64,000 bases of DNA from Prochlorococcus marinus (lineage in GTDB: Bacteria > Cyanobacteriota > Cyanobacteriia > PCC-6307 > Cyanobiaceae): contig NZ_CVSZ01000035.1 in the NCBI RefSeq assembly GCF_001180325.1, positions 124,001 to 188,000 of the forward strand, given 5' to 3'. This document shows, piece after piece, positions 19,164 through 28,044 of the stretch. The notes under the pieces were generated by a model. It saw only the letters and a list, made by a program, of their open reading frames with translations, was not told the DNA's origin and ran no database searches. Numbering within the stretch: the first letter of the stretch is position 1; every line of letters starts with the position of its first letter. A program made the position numbers and the translations under genes.

Positions 19164-20037
19164 GATTAGCTTTTTCAATAATCTCAGGAATTAAATGCTC
19201 CGCTTTTACGGCCATTAGATGAACACCATTTGCGATATTCATAAAATCATGAGCTTGTTCAGATGCAATTTGAATACCTTCTTGCAATGGGTCTTTAGCA
19301 TCTTTAAGACGATTTAAGATATTTTCAGGGATGTTTGCGCCTGGAACATATTTGTTTATAAAAAGAGCGTTCTTGTAAGACTTTAAGAGGAATACACCTG
19401 CAATTACTGGAATTTCAAGAGGCTTGCTAATTTTTTCACAAAAATCTATCAAATTTTCTTTTTCCATAACCATTTGAGTTTGTATAAATCCAGCTCCAGC
19501 ATCTTTTTTCTTTCTCAATCTCTTTTCTAAACTTCTTTTATTTCTGCAATTTGGATCAGCTGCAGCACCTGCAAAAATAAATGTTTGTTTATCGGAAAGT
19601 TCTCCTAGAGTAGGATCAATTCCTTTGTTGAAAGCCTGAATTTGTTGAAGCAATCTAACTGACTCAAACTCATGTACAGCCTTGGCATCTTGTTGATCCC
19701 CAGCTTTTACTGAATCACCGGTAATGCATAAGATGTTTTTAATTCCTAAAGCATTTGCCCCCAGAATGTCTGATTGTAAAGCAATTTTATTACGATCTCT
19801 GCAAGAAATTTGCATTACTGGTTCTATCCCATTTTCCAGTAATAGTTTGGACATTGCCAAGCTGCACATTCTCATTACAGCTCTACTTCCATCAGTAATG
19901 TTAACAGCATGTACCTTATCTTTCAAAAGTTGTGCTATCTTAAGAGATCTTATGGGGCTTCCACCTCTTGGCGGCATTAACTCTGCCGTTATTACCTTAG
20001 AATTTTTTTCTAAAGTCTGCTGAAGTTTTGATTTCAA
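19147..20037 (-). CDS. metF: Methylenetetrahydrofolate reductase (MetF)
   Basis: This flavoprotein reduces 5,10-methylene-THF to 5-methyl-THF for methionine synthesis. The 296-residue TIM-barrel protein has the N-terminal ITAELMPPRGGSP (in place of the usual EFFPP, with Glu preserved) and the blocks NILCITGDSV and GAGFIQTQMV. It is convergent with the nucleotidyltransferase gene, overlapping it by 17 bases, and divergent from the small LuxR gene, with 76 bases between the starts. Confidence 0.9.
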   Translation of the reverse strand: MKSKLQQTLEKNSKVITAELMPPRGGSPIRSLKIAQLLKDKVHAVNITDGSRAVMRMCSLAMSKLLLENGIEPVMQISCRDRNKIALQSDILGANALGIKNILCITGDSVKAGDQQDAKAVHEFESVRLLQQIQAFNKGIDPTLGELSDKQTFIFAGAAADPNCRNKRSLEKRLRKKKDAGAGFIQTQMVMEKENLIDFCEKISKPLEIPVIAGVFLLKSYKNALFINKYVPGANIPENILNRLKDAKDPLQEGIQIASEQAHDFMNIANGVHLMAVKAEHLIPEIIEKANLSLEY

Positions 20038-20113
20038 TTACTTTTTTCCCTAGCTGGTTAATAAGTGTACTGAGATTGCTAAACTTAATTAATATAAAAA
20101 AGGAACTGTTTAA

Positions 20114-20392
20114 ATGCAAATGGTTGAAGAAGAAGTAAACAACATTGATATGATGGATCTCTCAGCAAGAGAGATGGAAATCATTGATCTCGTAGCTGAT
20201 GGGCTTACAAATCAAGAAATTGCGGTAAAACTAACTATTAGCAAAAGAACTGTAGATAATCATGTAAGTAATATGTTTACAAAAACTGGTTCTAAAAATA
20301 GAGTAGCACTTTTGAATTGGGCAATGGACAACGGCAAGATTTGTAGAGATGGATTTAATTGTTGTACACTCCCTGACTCTGATCAAGATTAG
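20114..20392 (+). CDS. pedR: Small LuxR-type regulator resembling PedR
   Basis: A 92-residue protein that is little more than a LuxR/NarL helix-turn-helix (LSAREMEIIDLVADGLTNQE, residues 16-35; then SKRTVDNHVSNMF). There is no receiver domain. Size and layout match PedR, a redox-controlled regulator in Synechocystis thought to be switched by thioredoxin through a cysteine; here Cys77, Cys83 and Cys84 sit after the helix-turn-helix. A good ribosome site AAGGAA lies 9 bases upstream of the ATG. Assignment to PedR is by length, fold and cysteine location, not by a search. Confidence 0.72.
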   Translation: MQMVEEEVNNIDMMDLSAREMEIIDLVADGLTNQEIAVKLTISKRTVDNHVSNMFTKTGSKNRVALLNWAMDNGKICRDGFNCCTLPDSDQD

Positions 20393-20543
20393 TATTGCCC
20401 TTTACTTTTTTTGTATCGTTAGCCAAATCCATCAGACAATAATTTGTAGACTCTAATTCAAAGAGTTCTGCATATGCAATACAAGCATCCTTGTCTGAAT
20501 CAACAAATCTCAATATACCTTCTTTGTCGTAAAGACCATACAT
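20355..20543 (-). CDS. Small conserved-looking protein, function unknown
   Basis: A 62-residue frame beginning MYGLYDKEGILRFVDSDKDA. I do not recognise a function. Its codon use and composition look like a real protein, with a compact N-terminal part (about 1-45) that resembles small picocyanobacterial conserved proteins. Its 3' end overlaps the PedR-like gene by 38 bases on the opposite strand, and the last 15 residues or so (QSQGVYNN) look poorly constrained. The 92-base gap upstream of it would hold its promoter and also a hairpin. It could be an artefact of the overlap, but I think it is real. Confidence 0.55.
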   Translation of the reverse strand: MYGLYDKEGILRFVDSDKDACIAYAELFELESTNYCLMDLANDTKKVKGNTNLDQSQGVYNN

Positions 20544-20600
20544 CTGAAGAAATTTAAAAAAATACTTTGCTTAAATATAAAGAAAATATAAAGGATGAGT

Positions 20601-20620
20601 GGTCCCTTTGGCTAGGGACC
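20601..20620 (-). terminator. Perfect 7-bp hairpin after the nadK-CYTH operon
   Basis: GGTCCCT (20601-20607) and AGGGACC (20614-20620) form a perfect GC-rich stem with a 6-base loop, 15 bases past the CYTH stop when read on the minus strand. The stem stands out in such AT-rich DNA. On the minus strand it is followed by ACTCATCCTTTATATTTTC, an interrupted T-rich run, so an intrinsic terminator for nadK-CYTH is the best reading. A small RNA is an alternative. Confidence 0.6.
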
Positions 20621-20635
20621 TTTGAAAGTTCTTAA

Positions 20636-21109
20636 CTAGTCTTTTTTCCACTGTGAAAAAGGATTTTTAGCGAGACTGAAATTGGAGTAATGGGTCAGCC
20701 CAGTAATTTCTTTTGAAATGAAAGATGGAAGAAATAAATCTTCCCCTTCATTAGAAAGTTCAATTTCCGCAATTTCAAGTGGATAATTATTTTCTTTAAA
20801 GCAATCTATAATCCAAGATTTTTTTTCAATTTCTAAAAAGAATCTATCTTTTTTAATTGTATTTGAAAGATTTGACATTATTGTTTCAGCATCGCTTCGT
20901 GGAATGGAGTACTCAAATTCAAAGTTGGTAAAGCCCTTGATATGTTTCTTTAGTGCAATTTTAGATTTTTTGCCTATAAGCCTTACCCTAATAATCCAAC
21001 CATCTAAACTTTTAGGTAAATATCCTTGTTCAATATAAATTTTTTTATTTATGAATTCTTTCCAATTATCATTTTTTATGAGAAATCTTCTTTCTATCTC
21101 TAAGGCCAT
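20636..21109 (-). CDS. CYTH domain protein (triphosphate tunnel metalloenzyme)
   Basis: A 157-residue single-domain CYTH protein with the starting motif EIERRF (Glu4, Glu6) and further paired charged strands (WIIRVRLIGKKSKIALKKH, FEFEYSIP, LEIAEIEL). CYTH proteins are tunnel enzymes acting on inorganic triphosphate or similar organic triphosphates, or adenylate cyclases of class IV; the small bacterial type usually hydrolyses triphosphate. It abuts nadK without a gap (nadK stop at 21110), so it is probably co-translated with NAD kinase, an enzyme that can use polyphosphate or ATP. Confidence 0.85.
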   Translation of the reverse strand: MALEIERRFLIKNDNWKEFINKKIYIEQGYLPKSLDGWIIRVRLIGKKSKIALKKHIKGFTNFEFEYSIPRSDAETIMSNLSNTIKKDRFFLEIEKKSWIIDCFKENNYPLEIAEIELSNEGEDLFLPSFISKEITGLTHYSNFSLAKNPFSQWKKD

Positions 21110-22021
21110 TTAATTTTTGAAATTTTTTTGAGATAAATCACCTTTCCAATCTAGTTTTTTTATAAGGGTATTATAGTAGCTTGTGCTTTTTTTAAACTTT
21201 ATTATTCTGCAGGGTGATTGACCTTTTATGATCTCACAATAATAATTTTCCTTAATAGTCATACATTTTGAACCGTCTCTCCATAATTTAATTTCCCCTT
21301 TACATTTTTTTACAGGTTTTATGATTACCTTACTTGTATTAGGTATAACTATTGGTCTACTAGCTAAACTCATCGGGCATATAGGGTTAATTATCATTGC
21401 ATCAATACTAGGGTGGACTATTGGCCCCCCTGCAGCCATTGAGTAGGCTGTCGAACCAGTAGATGTAGATATAATTAATCCATCACCTTTGTATTCATTA
21501 ACCTTCTCGTTATCTATTTCAATTTGTATTTGGTTGGTTGGAGAAATGTCTTCTTCAACAGATTTAAAATAAAAATCATTCAAGGCATCGTAGCTTTTTA
21601 TAATCTTTTTCTCAGAACTTGTCCCATTAATACAAACTTTACAATTTAATCTATTACGAAAGTCAATTTTATATTCTTCGTTTTCAAGAATTTGAATAAA
21701 AGATTTATCGAACAAAAAATCTTTTTCTTGCGTAAGAAAACCCAGATTACCACCAATATTAATACTCAACAAAGGAATATCATAATCAGCTAAAGCATTT
21801 GCACATTTTAGGAAGGTTCCATCTCCACCAAGAACTATGCCAATATTTGGTCGTAATTCTAGATTACAAAAATATTTTTCAATTTCATCTTTATAAAAAT
21901 CACTTTCAATTATTTTTGATTTTATATTTTTAGATTTGAGGACTTCTTCACAGAATTGAGAAGCCTCTTGAGCAATAGAACTATCTGAACGATATACAAT
22001 AAGCACTAATGAAAGTTTCAT
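21110..22021 (-). CDS. nadK: NAD kinase
   Basis: NAD kinase makes NADP from NAD. The 303-residue protein has the nucleotide motif GGDGTFLK (Gly65-Gly66-Asp67-Gly68) and the block [22 protein letters not shown], which is partly quoted as [15 protein letters not shown], both diagnostic. It is 9 bases after ndhE and directly abuts the CYTH gene, so it forms the tail of the ndhA-I-G-E run. Cyanobacteria often have two NAD kinases; which one this is cannot be told. Confidence 0.94.
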   Translation of the reverse strand: MKLSLVLIVYRSDSSIAQEASQFCEEVLKSKNIKSKIIESDFYKDEIEKYFCNLELRPNIGIVLGGDGTFLKCANALADYDIPLLSINIGGNLGFLTQEKDFLFDKSFIQILENEEYKIDFRNRLNCKVCINGTSSEKKIIKSYDALNDFYFKSVEEDISPTNQIQIEIDNEKVNEYKGDGLIISTSTGSTAYSMAAGGPIVHPSIDAMIINPICPMSLASRPIVIPNTSKVIIKPVKKCKGEIKLWRDGSKCMTIKENYYCEIIKGQSPCRIIKFKKSTSYYNTLIKKLDWKGDLSQKNFKN

Positions 22022-22030
22022 TTAGTGTTT

Positions 22031-22354
22031 TTACCATTTTAATAAATTAAAACTTTCCATATCTACAGTCACCCTATTCCTATAAAGGGATAATAAGATA
22101 GCTAATCCAACTGCTGCTTCTGCGGCAGCCACAGTAATTACAAAGATTGTAAACACTTGTCCTTGAATTAAATTATTATCAACATAGGAAGAAAACGCCA
22201 TTAAGTTTATATTTACTGCATTTAGCATTAACTCAATGCTCATAAGTACTCTTACTGCATTTCTGCTATTTAATAATCCCCAAATCCCGATACAGAATAG
22301 TGCTGAAGATACTATTAAAAATGCTTGAATAGGAATTGATTCTAAATTCATCAT
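22031..22354 (-). CDS. ndhE: NDH-1 subunit 4L (NdhE)
   Basis: A 107-residue NuoK-like membrane subunit of NDH-1 with three hydrophobic segments. The block SIELMLNAVNINLMAFS contains the conserved Glu in the second membrane helix, and VAAAEAAVGLAILL carries another conserved Glu. It is 15 bases after ndhG and 9 bases before nadK on the minus strand, in the standard ndhA-I-G-E order. Confidence 0.95.
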   Translation of the reverse strand: MMNLESIPIQAFLIVSSALFCIGIWGLLNSRNAVRVLMSIELMLNAVNINLMAFSSYVDNNLIQGQVFTIFVITVAAAEAAVGLAILLSLYRNRVTVDMESFNLLKW

Positions 22355-22369
22355 AAGAAAGGTGAAAGG

Positions 22370-22969
22370 TTAATTTTTATTTGTGAGTAATGGTTCTGAT
22401 GATTTTTCAATTAACTCTTGATCAACTGGTAATCCAGTGGAAATATCCTTGCTCATTACATCTCTTCTAGCTAATACAATAGCTCCAATCATTGCCATTA
22501 AAAGTAATACTGATGCTACTTCAAATGGGAGTAAATAATCACTAAATAGATGTTCACCAATTCTGATAGTTGATTCTTCTCCTATAGAGTTTTGAGGGCT
22601 TGATAGGGGCCATACATTAGTCAAGTCAACTCTTATTAAAAGGCTAAGCAGGGTTAAACATATTGATGTTGATATGATTCTTCTTGATTTAATGTCACTT
22701 ATGGGCTTTAAATCTTCTTTTTTATTGACTAACATTATTGCAAAGATTATTAATACATTAACTGCACCTACATAAACTAAAACTTGAGCTGCAGCAACAA
22801 AACTTGCATTTAAAAGAAGATATAATCCTGCCACACTCATAAAAACTCCTCCTAGAAGAAAGGCTGAATAAACAATACTTTCTAGCAATACAACACCAAG
22901 AGCTCCAATAAGGATTACTAAAGATAAAATTATAAAACAGATAATTTGAGTTGTTATTGCAATGGACAT
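22370..22969 (-). CDS. ndhG: NDH-1 subunit 6 (NdhG)
   Basis: A 199-residue NuoJ-like membrane subunit with about five hydrophobic segments, including VVLLESIVYSAFLLGGVFMS and AAQVLVYVGAVNVLIIFAIM. The YVGAVNVLI block is diagnostic. It lies 13 bases after ndhI and 15 before ndhE. A soluble C-terminal tail of about 35 residues ends at LTNKN. Confidence 0.95.
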   Translation of the reverse strand: MSIAITTQIICFIILSLVILIGALGVVLLESIVYSAFLLGGVFMSVAGLYLLLNASFVAAAQVLVYVGAVNVLIIFAIMLVNKKEDLKPISDIKSRRIISTSICLTLLSLLIRVDLTNVWPLSSPQNSIGEESTIRIGEHLFSDYLLPFEVASVLLLMAMIGAIVLARRDVMSKDISTGLPVDQELIEKSSEPLLTNKN

Positions 22970-22982
22970 AAATTAATGGAAA

Positions 22983-23609
22983 TTAATTGTTTGGATTAGA
23001 AACTTTATCTTTATTTTCATTGGATTCTGGTCTCATCCAATCATAGACTTCTTCAGGTAATTTACCAACTCTAGTATCTGAAGCTGAGATTTCATGAGGA
23101 TCCATGACACCTTTAGGAAGATAGGCAAGTTCCCTTAGAGGTTTAACTGAAGGATCCGTTGTGACGTTCGTAGGTAACCTACCAAGTGCGACATTATCAA
23201 AGTTTAGATTGTGCCTGTCAAAAGTAGCTAATTCATATTCTTCGGTCATCGAAAGACAATTAGTTGGGCAATATTCAACACAATTTCCGCAAAATATACA
23301 AACTCCAAAGTCTATAGAGTAATTTCTAAGTTCCTTTTTCTTAGTTTCTTTATTCATTACCCAATCAACTACTGGTAAATTTATGGGGCAAACTCTAACG
23401 CAAACTTCACAAGCAATACATTTATCGAATTCATAATGTATTCTTCCTCTATATCTCTCAGAAGGTATTAATTTTTCATATGGATATTGGACAGTAACAG
23501 GTCTTCTTCGAAGATGATCAAAAGTTACTGAGAAGCCATTATATAAATATTTACCAGCATTAAATGCCTCTTTGATATAGCTATTTATTTGTTGAAGAAA
23601 ATTTTTCAT
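22983..23609 (-). CDS. ndhI: NDH-1 iron-sulfur subunit (NdhI)
   Basis: A 208-residue peripheral-arm subunit carrying two 4Fe-4S clusters, seen as [12 protein letters not shown] and [12 protein letters not shown]. These pass electrons, in cyanobacteria from ferredoxin, to plastoquinone. The soluble C-terminal tail (about 170-208) is rich in charged residues. It lies between ndhA and ndhG in the usual order; 68 bases separate it from ndhA. Confidence 0.96.
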   Translation of the reverse strand: MKNFLQQINSYIKEAFNAGKYLYNGFSVTFDHLRRRPVTVQYPYEKLIPSERYRGRIHYEFDKCIACEVCVRVCPINLPVVDWVMNKETKKKELRNYSIDFGVCIFCGNCVEYCPTNCLSMTEEYELATFDRHNLNFDNVALGRLPTNVTTDPSVKPLRELAYLPKGVMDPHEISASDTRVGKLPEEVYDWMRPESNENKDKVSNPNN

Positions 23610-23677
23610 TTTGAAGAATTTACTTAGTTATTTTATTTTAGTGGATTAATTTTAAAATTAAGTATTTTTACTTAAAT

Positions 23678-24796
23678 TTAACCACCAAAGAATTGCGGAA
23701 AAGCAAGTTTTAAGCCTGCAGTTATCAAAAGATTAGCAAGAGAAATTGGAAGAAGAAACTTCCATCCAAGATCTAATAGTTGATCTATTCTTACTCTTGG
23801 AGTTGTCCAACGCAATAATATTGCAATGAAAACTAAAAGATATGCTTTCAATACAGTCATCACAATTCCTATTGATGCAGTGAATACTTGTAAAAAAGGT
23901 GCATTAATGGGCAAGTTTAGAAACTTAGCTATTAATTCAACTGGAACAGGAAAACCCCATCCTCCCAAATAAAGTATTGATACCAATAAAGCTGAAAGGA
24001 TTAGATTAATGTAACTACCCAGGTAGAACAATGCGAATTTCATCCCTGCATATTCAGTTTGATATCCTGCAACTAATTCTTCTTCAGCTTCGGGTAAGTC
24101 AAATGGAAGTCTCTCACATTCCGCAAGAGCACAAATCCAAAAGACTATAAAACCAACAGGTTGTCTCCATATATTCCAACTTAAGATTCCAGCACCACTT
24201 TGTTGGTTGACAATGTCAATAGTACTTAGAGAATTTGTCATTAGTACAATAGCCAGTACAGATAAAGCTAGAGGAATTTCATAACTTATTGATTGAGCTG
24301 CTGCTCTTAAACCTCCTAATAAAGAATACTTATTATTTGATGCATATCCGCTCATAAGAAGACCTATTGGCTGGATACTACTTAAAGCAATCCATAGGAA
24401 AATTCCAATACCAACGTTACTTATTAAAAGATTTTGTCCAAAAGGAACAATTAACCAGGATAGAATCACTGGGACAAGTACTAATATAGGTCCTGCAGTA
24501 AAAAGAATTCCATCTGCTTTTGCAGGAATAATATCCTCTTTAACAAGCAACTTAAGCCCATCTGCAATTGGTTGGAGTACGCCAAGTGCTCCTGCATATT
24601 CGGGACCTATTCTTTGCTGAGCAGCAGCAGATATTTTTCTTTCAAGCCAAACTGTTACTAAAACGCCAACAACTGCCGCTACCAAAACCAAAAGCATTGG
24701 GAGAGGCAGCCAAATTATATGAGCGATTTCGCTAGAAAGGCCAAAGCCTTTCAAGAATTCATTAAAACTATATTCGAGATCTAATCCGTATTCCAA
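23678..24796 (-). CDS. ndhA: NDH-1 subunit 1 (NdhA)
   Basis: A 372-residue NuoH-like membrane subunit that forms the quinone pocket. Family blocks are [22 protein letters not shown] (partly: [15 protein letters not shown]), [27 protein letters not shown] (partly: [18 protein letters not shown]) and the C-terminal [18 protein letters not shown]. About eight hydrophobic segments are visible. It begins the ndhA-I-G-E run, 75 bases after the gltA stop. Confidence 0.96.
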   Translation of the reverse strand: MEYGLDLEYSFNEFLKGFGLSSEIAHIIWLPLPMLLVLVAAVVGVLVTVWLERKISAAAQQRIGPEYAGALGVLQPIADGLKLLVKEDIIPAKADGILFTAGPILVLVPVILSWLIVPFGQNLLISNVGIGIFLWIALSSIQPIGLLMSGYASNNKYSLLGGLRAAAQSISYEIPLALSVLAIVLMTNSLSTIDIVNQQSGAGILSWNIWRQPVGFIVFWICALAECERLPFDLPEAEEELVAGYQTEYAGMKFALFYLGSYINLILSALLVSILYLGGWGFPVPVELIAKFLNLPINAPFLQVFTASIGIVMTVLKAYLLVFIAILLRWTTPRVRIDQLLDLGWKFLLPISLANLLITAGLKLAFPQFFGG

Positions 24797-24871
24797 AATT
24801 TTTATGTTATTTACTTAATAGATTAACTCTTCACAAACAATATGTGTGTTTTTTATGAAAAGCTGCAAATA

Positions 24872-26017
24872 TTATTCTCTATTTTCTAGGCTGATCCAAT
24901 TTCTTGGTGCTGAACCTGTATAGATTTGCGATGGCCTGAAAATTCTGTTTGCTCCAAGTTGTTCTCTCCAATGAGCTAACCAACCAGCTACTCTAGATAT
25001 TGCAAAAATTGGAGTAAATAAATCACGAGGAATACCAAGTTTTCTATAGACAAGCCCAGAATAAAAATCCACGTTAGGGAATATACCCTTAGGTCCAAGT
25101 CTTGGTATTGCTTCTGCCTCAAGTGATTTAGCAACTTCATACATTTCATCTGCTCCAAATCTAATAAAAAGCTCTTCTGCCAGTTTTTGAAGAATTATTG
25201 CTCTAGGATCTTTGACTTTATATTCTCTGTGGCCGAAGCCCATTATCTTGCTTTTATTTTTTATTGCATTATCTAGAAAAGATCCAGCATTTTCTGGGGT
25301 TTTAATCTCTTCTAACATTGCAATTACATCTTCATTTGCTCCTCCATGCAATGGGCCAGCCAAGGTTCCTACTGCAGAGGCGATTACAGCATATGGGTCT
25401 GTAAGAGTACTTGCAGTCACTCTAGCGCTAAATGTACTTGCGTTTAAACTATGTTCGGCATGTAGAATTAAACACCTATCAAAAACTTTTGCAGCTATAG
25501 GATCTTGTTCTTTTTCAGTTAGCATGTAGAGAAAATTTGATGAGTAAGTTAAATCATCTCTAGGTTGAATTGGGTCTTGTCCTTTTCTAATTAGTTGAAA
25601 CGCAGCAATCATTGTGGGTATCTTGGCTATTAGTCTTATCACTGCGTTGTAGATGTAATTAGGATCATCTATTGCTCTACGTGAATAGAAGAGCCCTAAA
25701 GAAGCAGCACTAGATTGAAGAGCATCCATAGGATGACCGGTTGCAGGGAAACATTTCATCATATCTCTGACTCTAAAACTTAACCTTCTATGCATCTGAA
25801 CTTCTTGTTCGAAATCTCTTAGTTGTATAGCTGTGGGCAATTCACCCCAAATTAATAGGTAAGCAGTTTCTAAAAAACTGCTTTTTTGGGATAGTTCCTC
25901 AATGGAATATCCTCTGTACAATAATTTACCTTTGTTCCCGTCAATATCACAGATAGAAGAATTAGTAACTGGGACACCCTCTAATCCTGGTTTTAAAATT
26001 AGTTTGTTGCTATCCAA
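24872..26017 (-). CDS. gltA: Citrate synthase
   Basis: Citrate synthase condenses acetyl-CoA and oxaloacetate. The 381-residue protein has the active-site blocks HAEHSLNASTF, GPLHGGANEDV and MGFGHREYKVKDPRA, the last holding a catalytic His and a substrate-binding Arg. The C-terminal RIFRPSQIYTGSAPRNW is typical of the bacterial type II short form. It precedes ndhA by 75 bases on the same strand and could start that transcript. Confidence 0.96.
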   Translation of the reverse strand: MDSNKLILKPGLEGVPVTNSSICDIDGNKGKLLYRGYSIEELSQKSSFLETAYLLIWGELPTAIQLRDFEQEVQMHRRLSFRVRDMMKCFPATGHPMDALQSSAASLGLFYSRRAIDDPNYIYNAVIRLIAKIPTMIAAFQLIRKGQDPIQPRDDLTYSSNFLYMLTEKEQDPIAAKVFDRCLILHAEHSLNASTFSARVTASTLTDPYAVIASAVGTLAGPLHGGANEDVIAMLEEIKTPENAGSFLDNAIKNKSKIMGFGHREYKVKDPRAIILQKLAEELFIRFGADEMYEVAKSLEAEAIPRLGPKGIFPNVDFYSGLVYRKLGIPRDLFTPIFAISRVAGWLAHWREQLGANRIFRPSQIYTGSAPRNWISLENRE

Positions 26018-26143
26018 TTGCTTAGTTCAATATTAAATACTTCTAGATTAAAGATAGTCAAATAATTTTTAATTAACCACAAGATTTTAACTTCACAAAA
26101 AATTAAAATGATTGTGTTTGAAGCTTGTTTGAATAAATTTAAT

Positions 26144-27610
26144 TTAAAGAATTTTTAGTATTGTTTCTTTATAAAGAATTGGATTTTTGTCAGGAATAGA
26201 TTGACTTATGATTTCTAGCGATTCTTCATTTGATATTTTTAAAATATTTCTAATGAGAAAATTAAGGTCCTGCAAATTAGAAAAATATTCAATTTTATTA
26301 GAATTACCATTTTTGATATCAACTTTTGAATAAAGAAAAGCAGATTTATCTTTATTACTTTCAAGGTTAAAAAATTTTTTTGATATTTTCTCTAGTTTTT
26401 TATCATCAATTAAATGATTACTTATGATTTGTAAACCTCCTGATTCTATTGAATAGATATTTTCATAAGTTAATTGTTTTATAACGTCGTCTTTTTCTTC
26501 AAGAATATCTTTTGAATATATCGAATAAATATCTTCATTTTGTTTCAAAGTATATTTGTTAAAACCTTTTAGCTTTTTCAAAGAACTTAAATCAAATTGA
26601 TCTTCATTATTTTTTTCAAATGTAATAAGCCAATCTTTATTTGAATTGAGAATTAAAATGTTTTGATTATCATTTTGATTAAACTCTTTAAAAAAATTGA
26701 GTTCAAAATCGTTTATTAAAGGAATAAGATATTTGTCAAAATTTTTTTTGTCACTAAAAATTGAAACTTCGTGATTATTTTCATTATTGTTTTCTTTATT
26801 TATTATCTTGTCGTAGGTAAGAATATCAATATTTCTTTTATTATTTAGTAAATATGATTTTAATATTAAACGTTTATTTTTTAAATCAAATGTTGTAGCT
26901 ATAATATCCTCTTTATTCTCAGCAAAAATTTCCTTATCAAAAAATATACTTTCCCAAAATTTATTTGTGAATAATACATTTTTTTCATTTTTTAGTCCTA
27001 AAAGTTCCCCCTCATATTGAAATTTTTTTTCTTTAAATTCATTGTTAGAGATAATACTATTTTTGATTAATTTTTTATCTGATGAGGCAATTATGTAGTT
27101 ATCCTCGGTTTGGTATATAAAGTTAAGGAAATTTATTTTGTTTTCTCTACTAATTGAAATTATCTCATCAATTTGATCAATTTTATTAGGCAAATTTAAT
27201 AAATCTTTTACTGTTTTTTCTGGCTTAATTTTAAAAACAATCAAAATATCATCCTTAAGCTTTTTATTATTTTCAAAAGTTGCAATTATAAGTTCATTAT
27301 CATATATGTCTTCTAATTTATTTTTGCCTAGATCTATACCTAGGTAATCTAATATGGAATCTTGTATTAAAACAAAGTTATCTTGATTTTTTGGATTTTT
27401 ATCTTTTTCGTTATTATTAACAATACTAAAACTATCTAAATTTGAAATAAATAATAATTTATTATTTTCAGGTATATATTTTAAGATTTTTAGTTGCTCA
27501 ATATTTGTAGTTTGCTCCTTATTTTTGTTAACAGAAACTTTTTTAAAACCAAAAAAAAGTAATAAAGATATTAATAGTATTATTGCTACTGCCCTAAGGT
27601 TCATTATCAA
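26144..27610 (-). CDS. Large membrane-anchored protein, DUF3352-like, unknown function
   Basis: A 488-residue protein I cannot assign. A hydrophobic N-terminal segment (about 5-21, RAVAIILLISLLLFFGF) looks like a signal anchor; the rest is soluble and very rich in Asn, Lys, Asp, Glu and Ile, with runs such as NKENNNENNHE. The order anchor, then a phrase of the type ILKYIPENNKLLFISN, then repeated strand-like units resembles DUF3352 proteins of cyanobacteria, which are exported and of unknown role. No cysteine-rich or enzyme motif is seen. It stands alone between gltA and the divergent rhodanese gene. A start two codons later (MNLRAV) is equally good. Confidence 0.75.
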   Translation of the reverse strand: MIMNLRAVAIILLISLLLFFGFKKVSVNKNKEQTTNIEQLKILKYIPENNKLLFISNLDSFSIVNNNEKDKNPKNQDNFVLIQDSILDYLGIDLGKNKLEDIYDNELIIATFENNKKLKDDILIVFKIKPEKTVKDLLNLPNKIDQIDEIISISRENKINFLNFIYQTEDNYIIASSDKKLIKNSIISNNEFKEKKFQYEGELLGLKNEKNVLFTNKFWESIFFDKEIFAENKEDIIATTFDLKNKRLILKSYLLNNKRNIDILTYDKIINKENNNENNHEVSIFSDKKNFDKYLIPLINDFELNFFKEFNQNDNQNILILNSNKDWLITFEKNNEDQFDLSSLKKLKGFNKYTLKQNEDIYSIYSKDILEEKDDVIKQLTYENIYSIESGGLQIISNHLIDDKKLEKISKKFFNLESNKDKSAFLYSKVDIKNGNSNKIEYFSNLQDLNFLIRNILKISNEESLEIISQSIPDKNPILYKETILKIL

Positions 27611-27693
27611 TGTTTATTTTTATTTTTAACAATAAACTTCTTACTGCAACTTAATTTATTAAATTGTAAATATCACATAATTTATCCTATAAA

Positions 27694-28044
27694 TTGGGAA
27701 GTTATCCAAAATCTATAAATGCTTCTAGTCTCAATGATTGGTTTAATTCTGAGAAAGAAGATCCAGTCTTGATTGATGTAAGAGAACAGTCAGAGCTTGA
27801 ACTAGCTTGTTTCTCAAAAGAATTTTTACATATACCAATTAGTAAAGTTACATTTGAATCCGTTAAAGAAATATTTGTTGGTTTATTAGACAGAGAAATT
27901 GTAGTTGCCTGTCATGCAGGAATAAGAAGTTATAACTTTTCACAATGGTGTCTAGATAATAATATTGTGAGAGAAATATGGAATTTGGAGGAGGGTATTG
28001 ATGGATGGAGTAGATACGTTGACCCGTCAATTCCAAGGTATTGA
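27694..28044 (+). CDS. Rhodanese-like sulfurtransferase
   Basis: A 116-residue single rhodanese domain. The active-site loop is CHAGIRS with the catalytic Cys at 73, and VLIDVREQSELELACF is the typical N-terminal block; EGIDGWSRYVDPSIPRY is the usual end. Such proteins carry persulfide sulfur to various acceptors. The start is a TTG at 27694; no ATG gives a better N-terminus. The stop codon directly abuts the trpB stop on the other strand. Confidence 0.88.
   Translation: MGSYPKSINASSLNDWFNSEKEDPVLIDVREQSELELACFSKEFLHIPISKVTFESVKEIFVGLLDREIVVACHAGIRSYNFSQWCLDNNIVREIWNLEEGIDGWSRYVDPSIPRY

Noticed and set aside
26018-26143. Regulatory structure in the gap between the unknown protein and gltA
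   Set aside because: The 126 bases are plain AT-rich DNA with no stable stem, dyad or T-tract that I could find.
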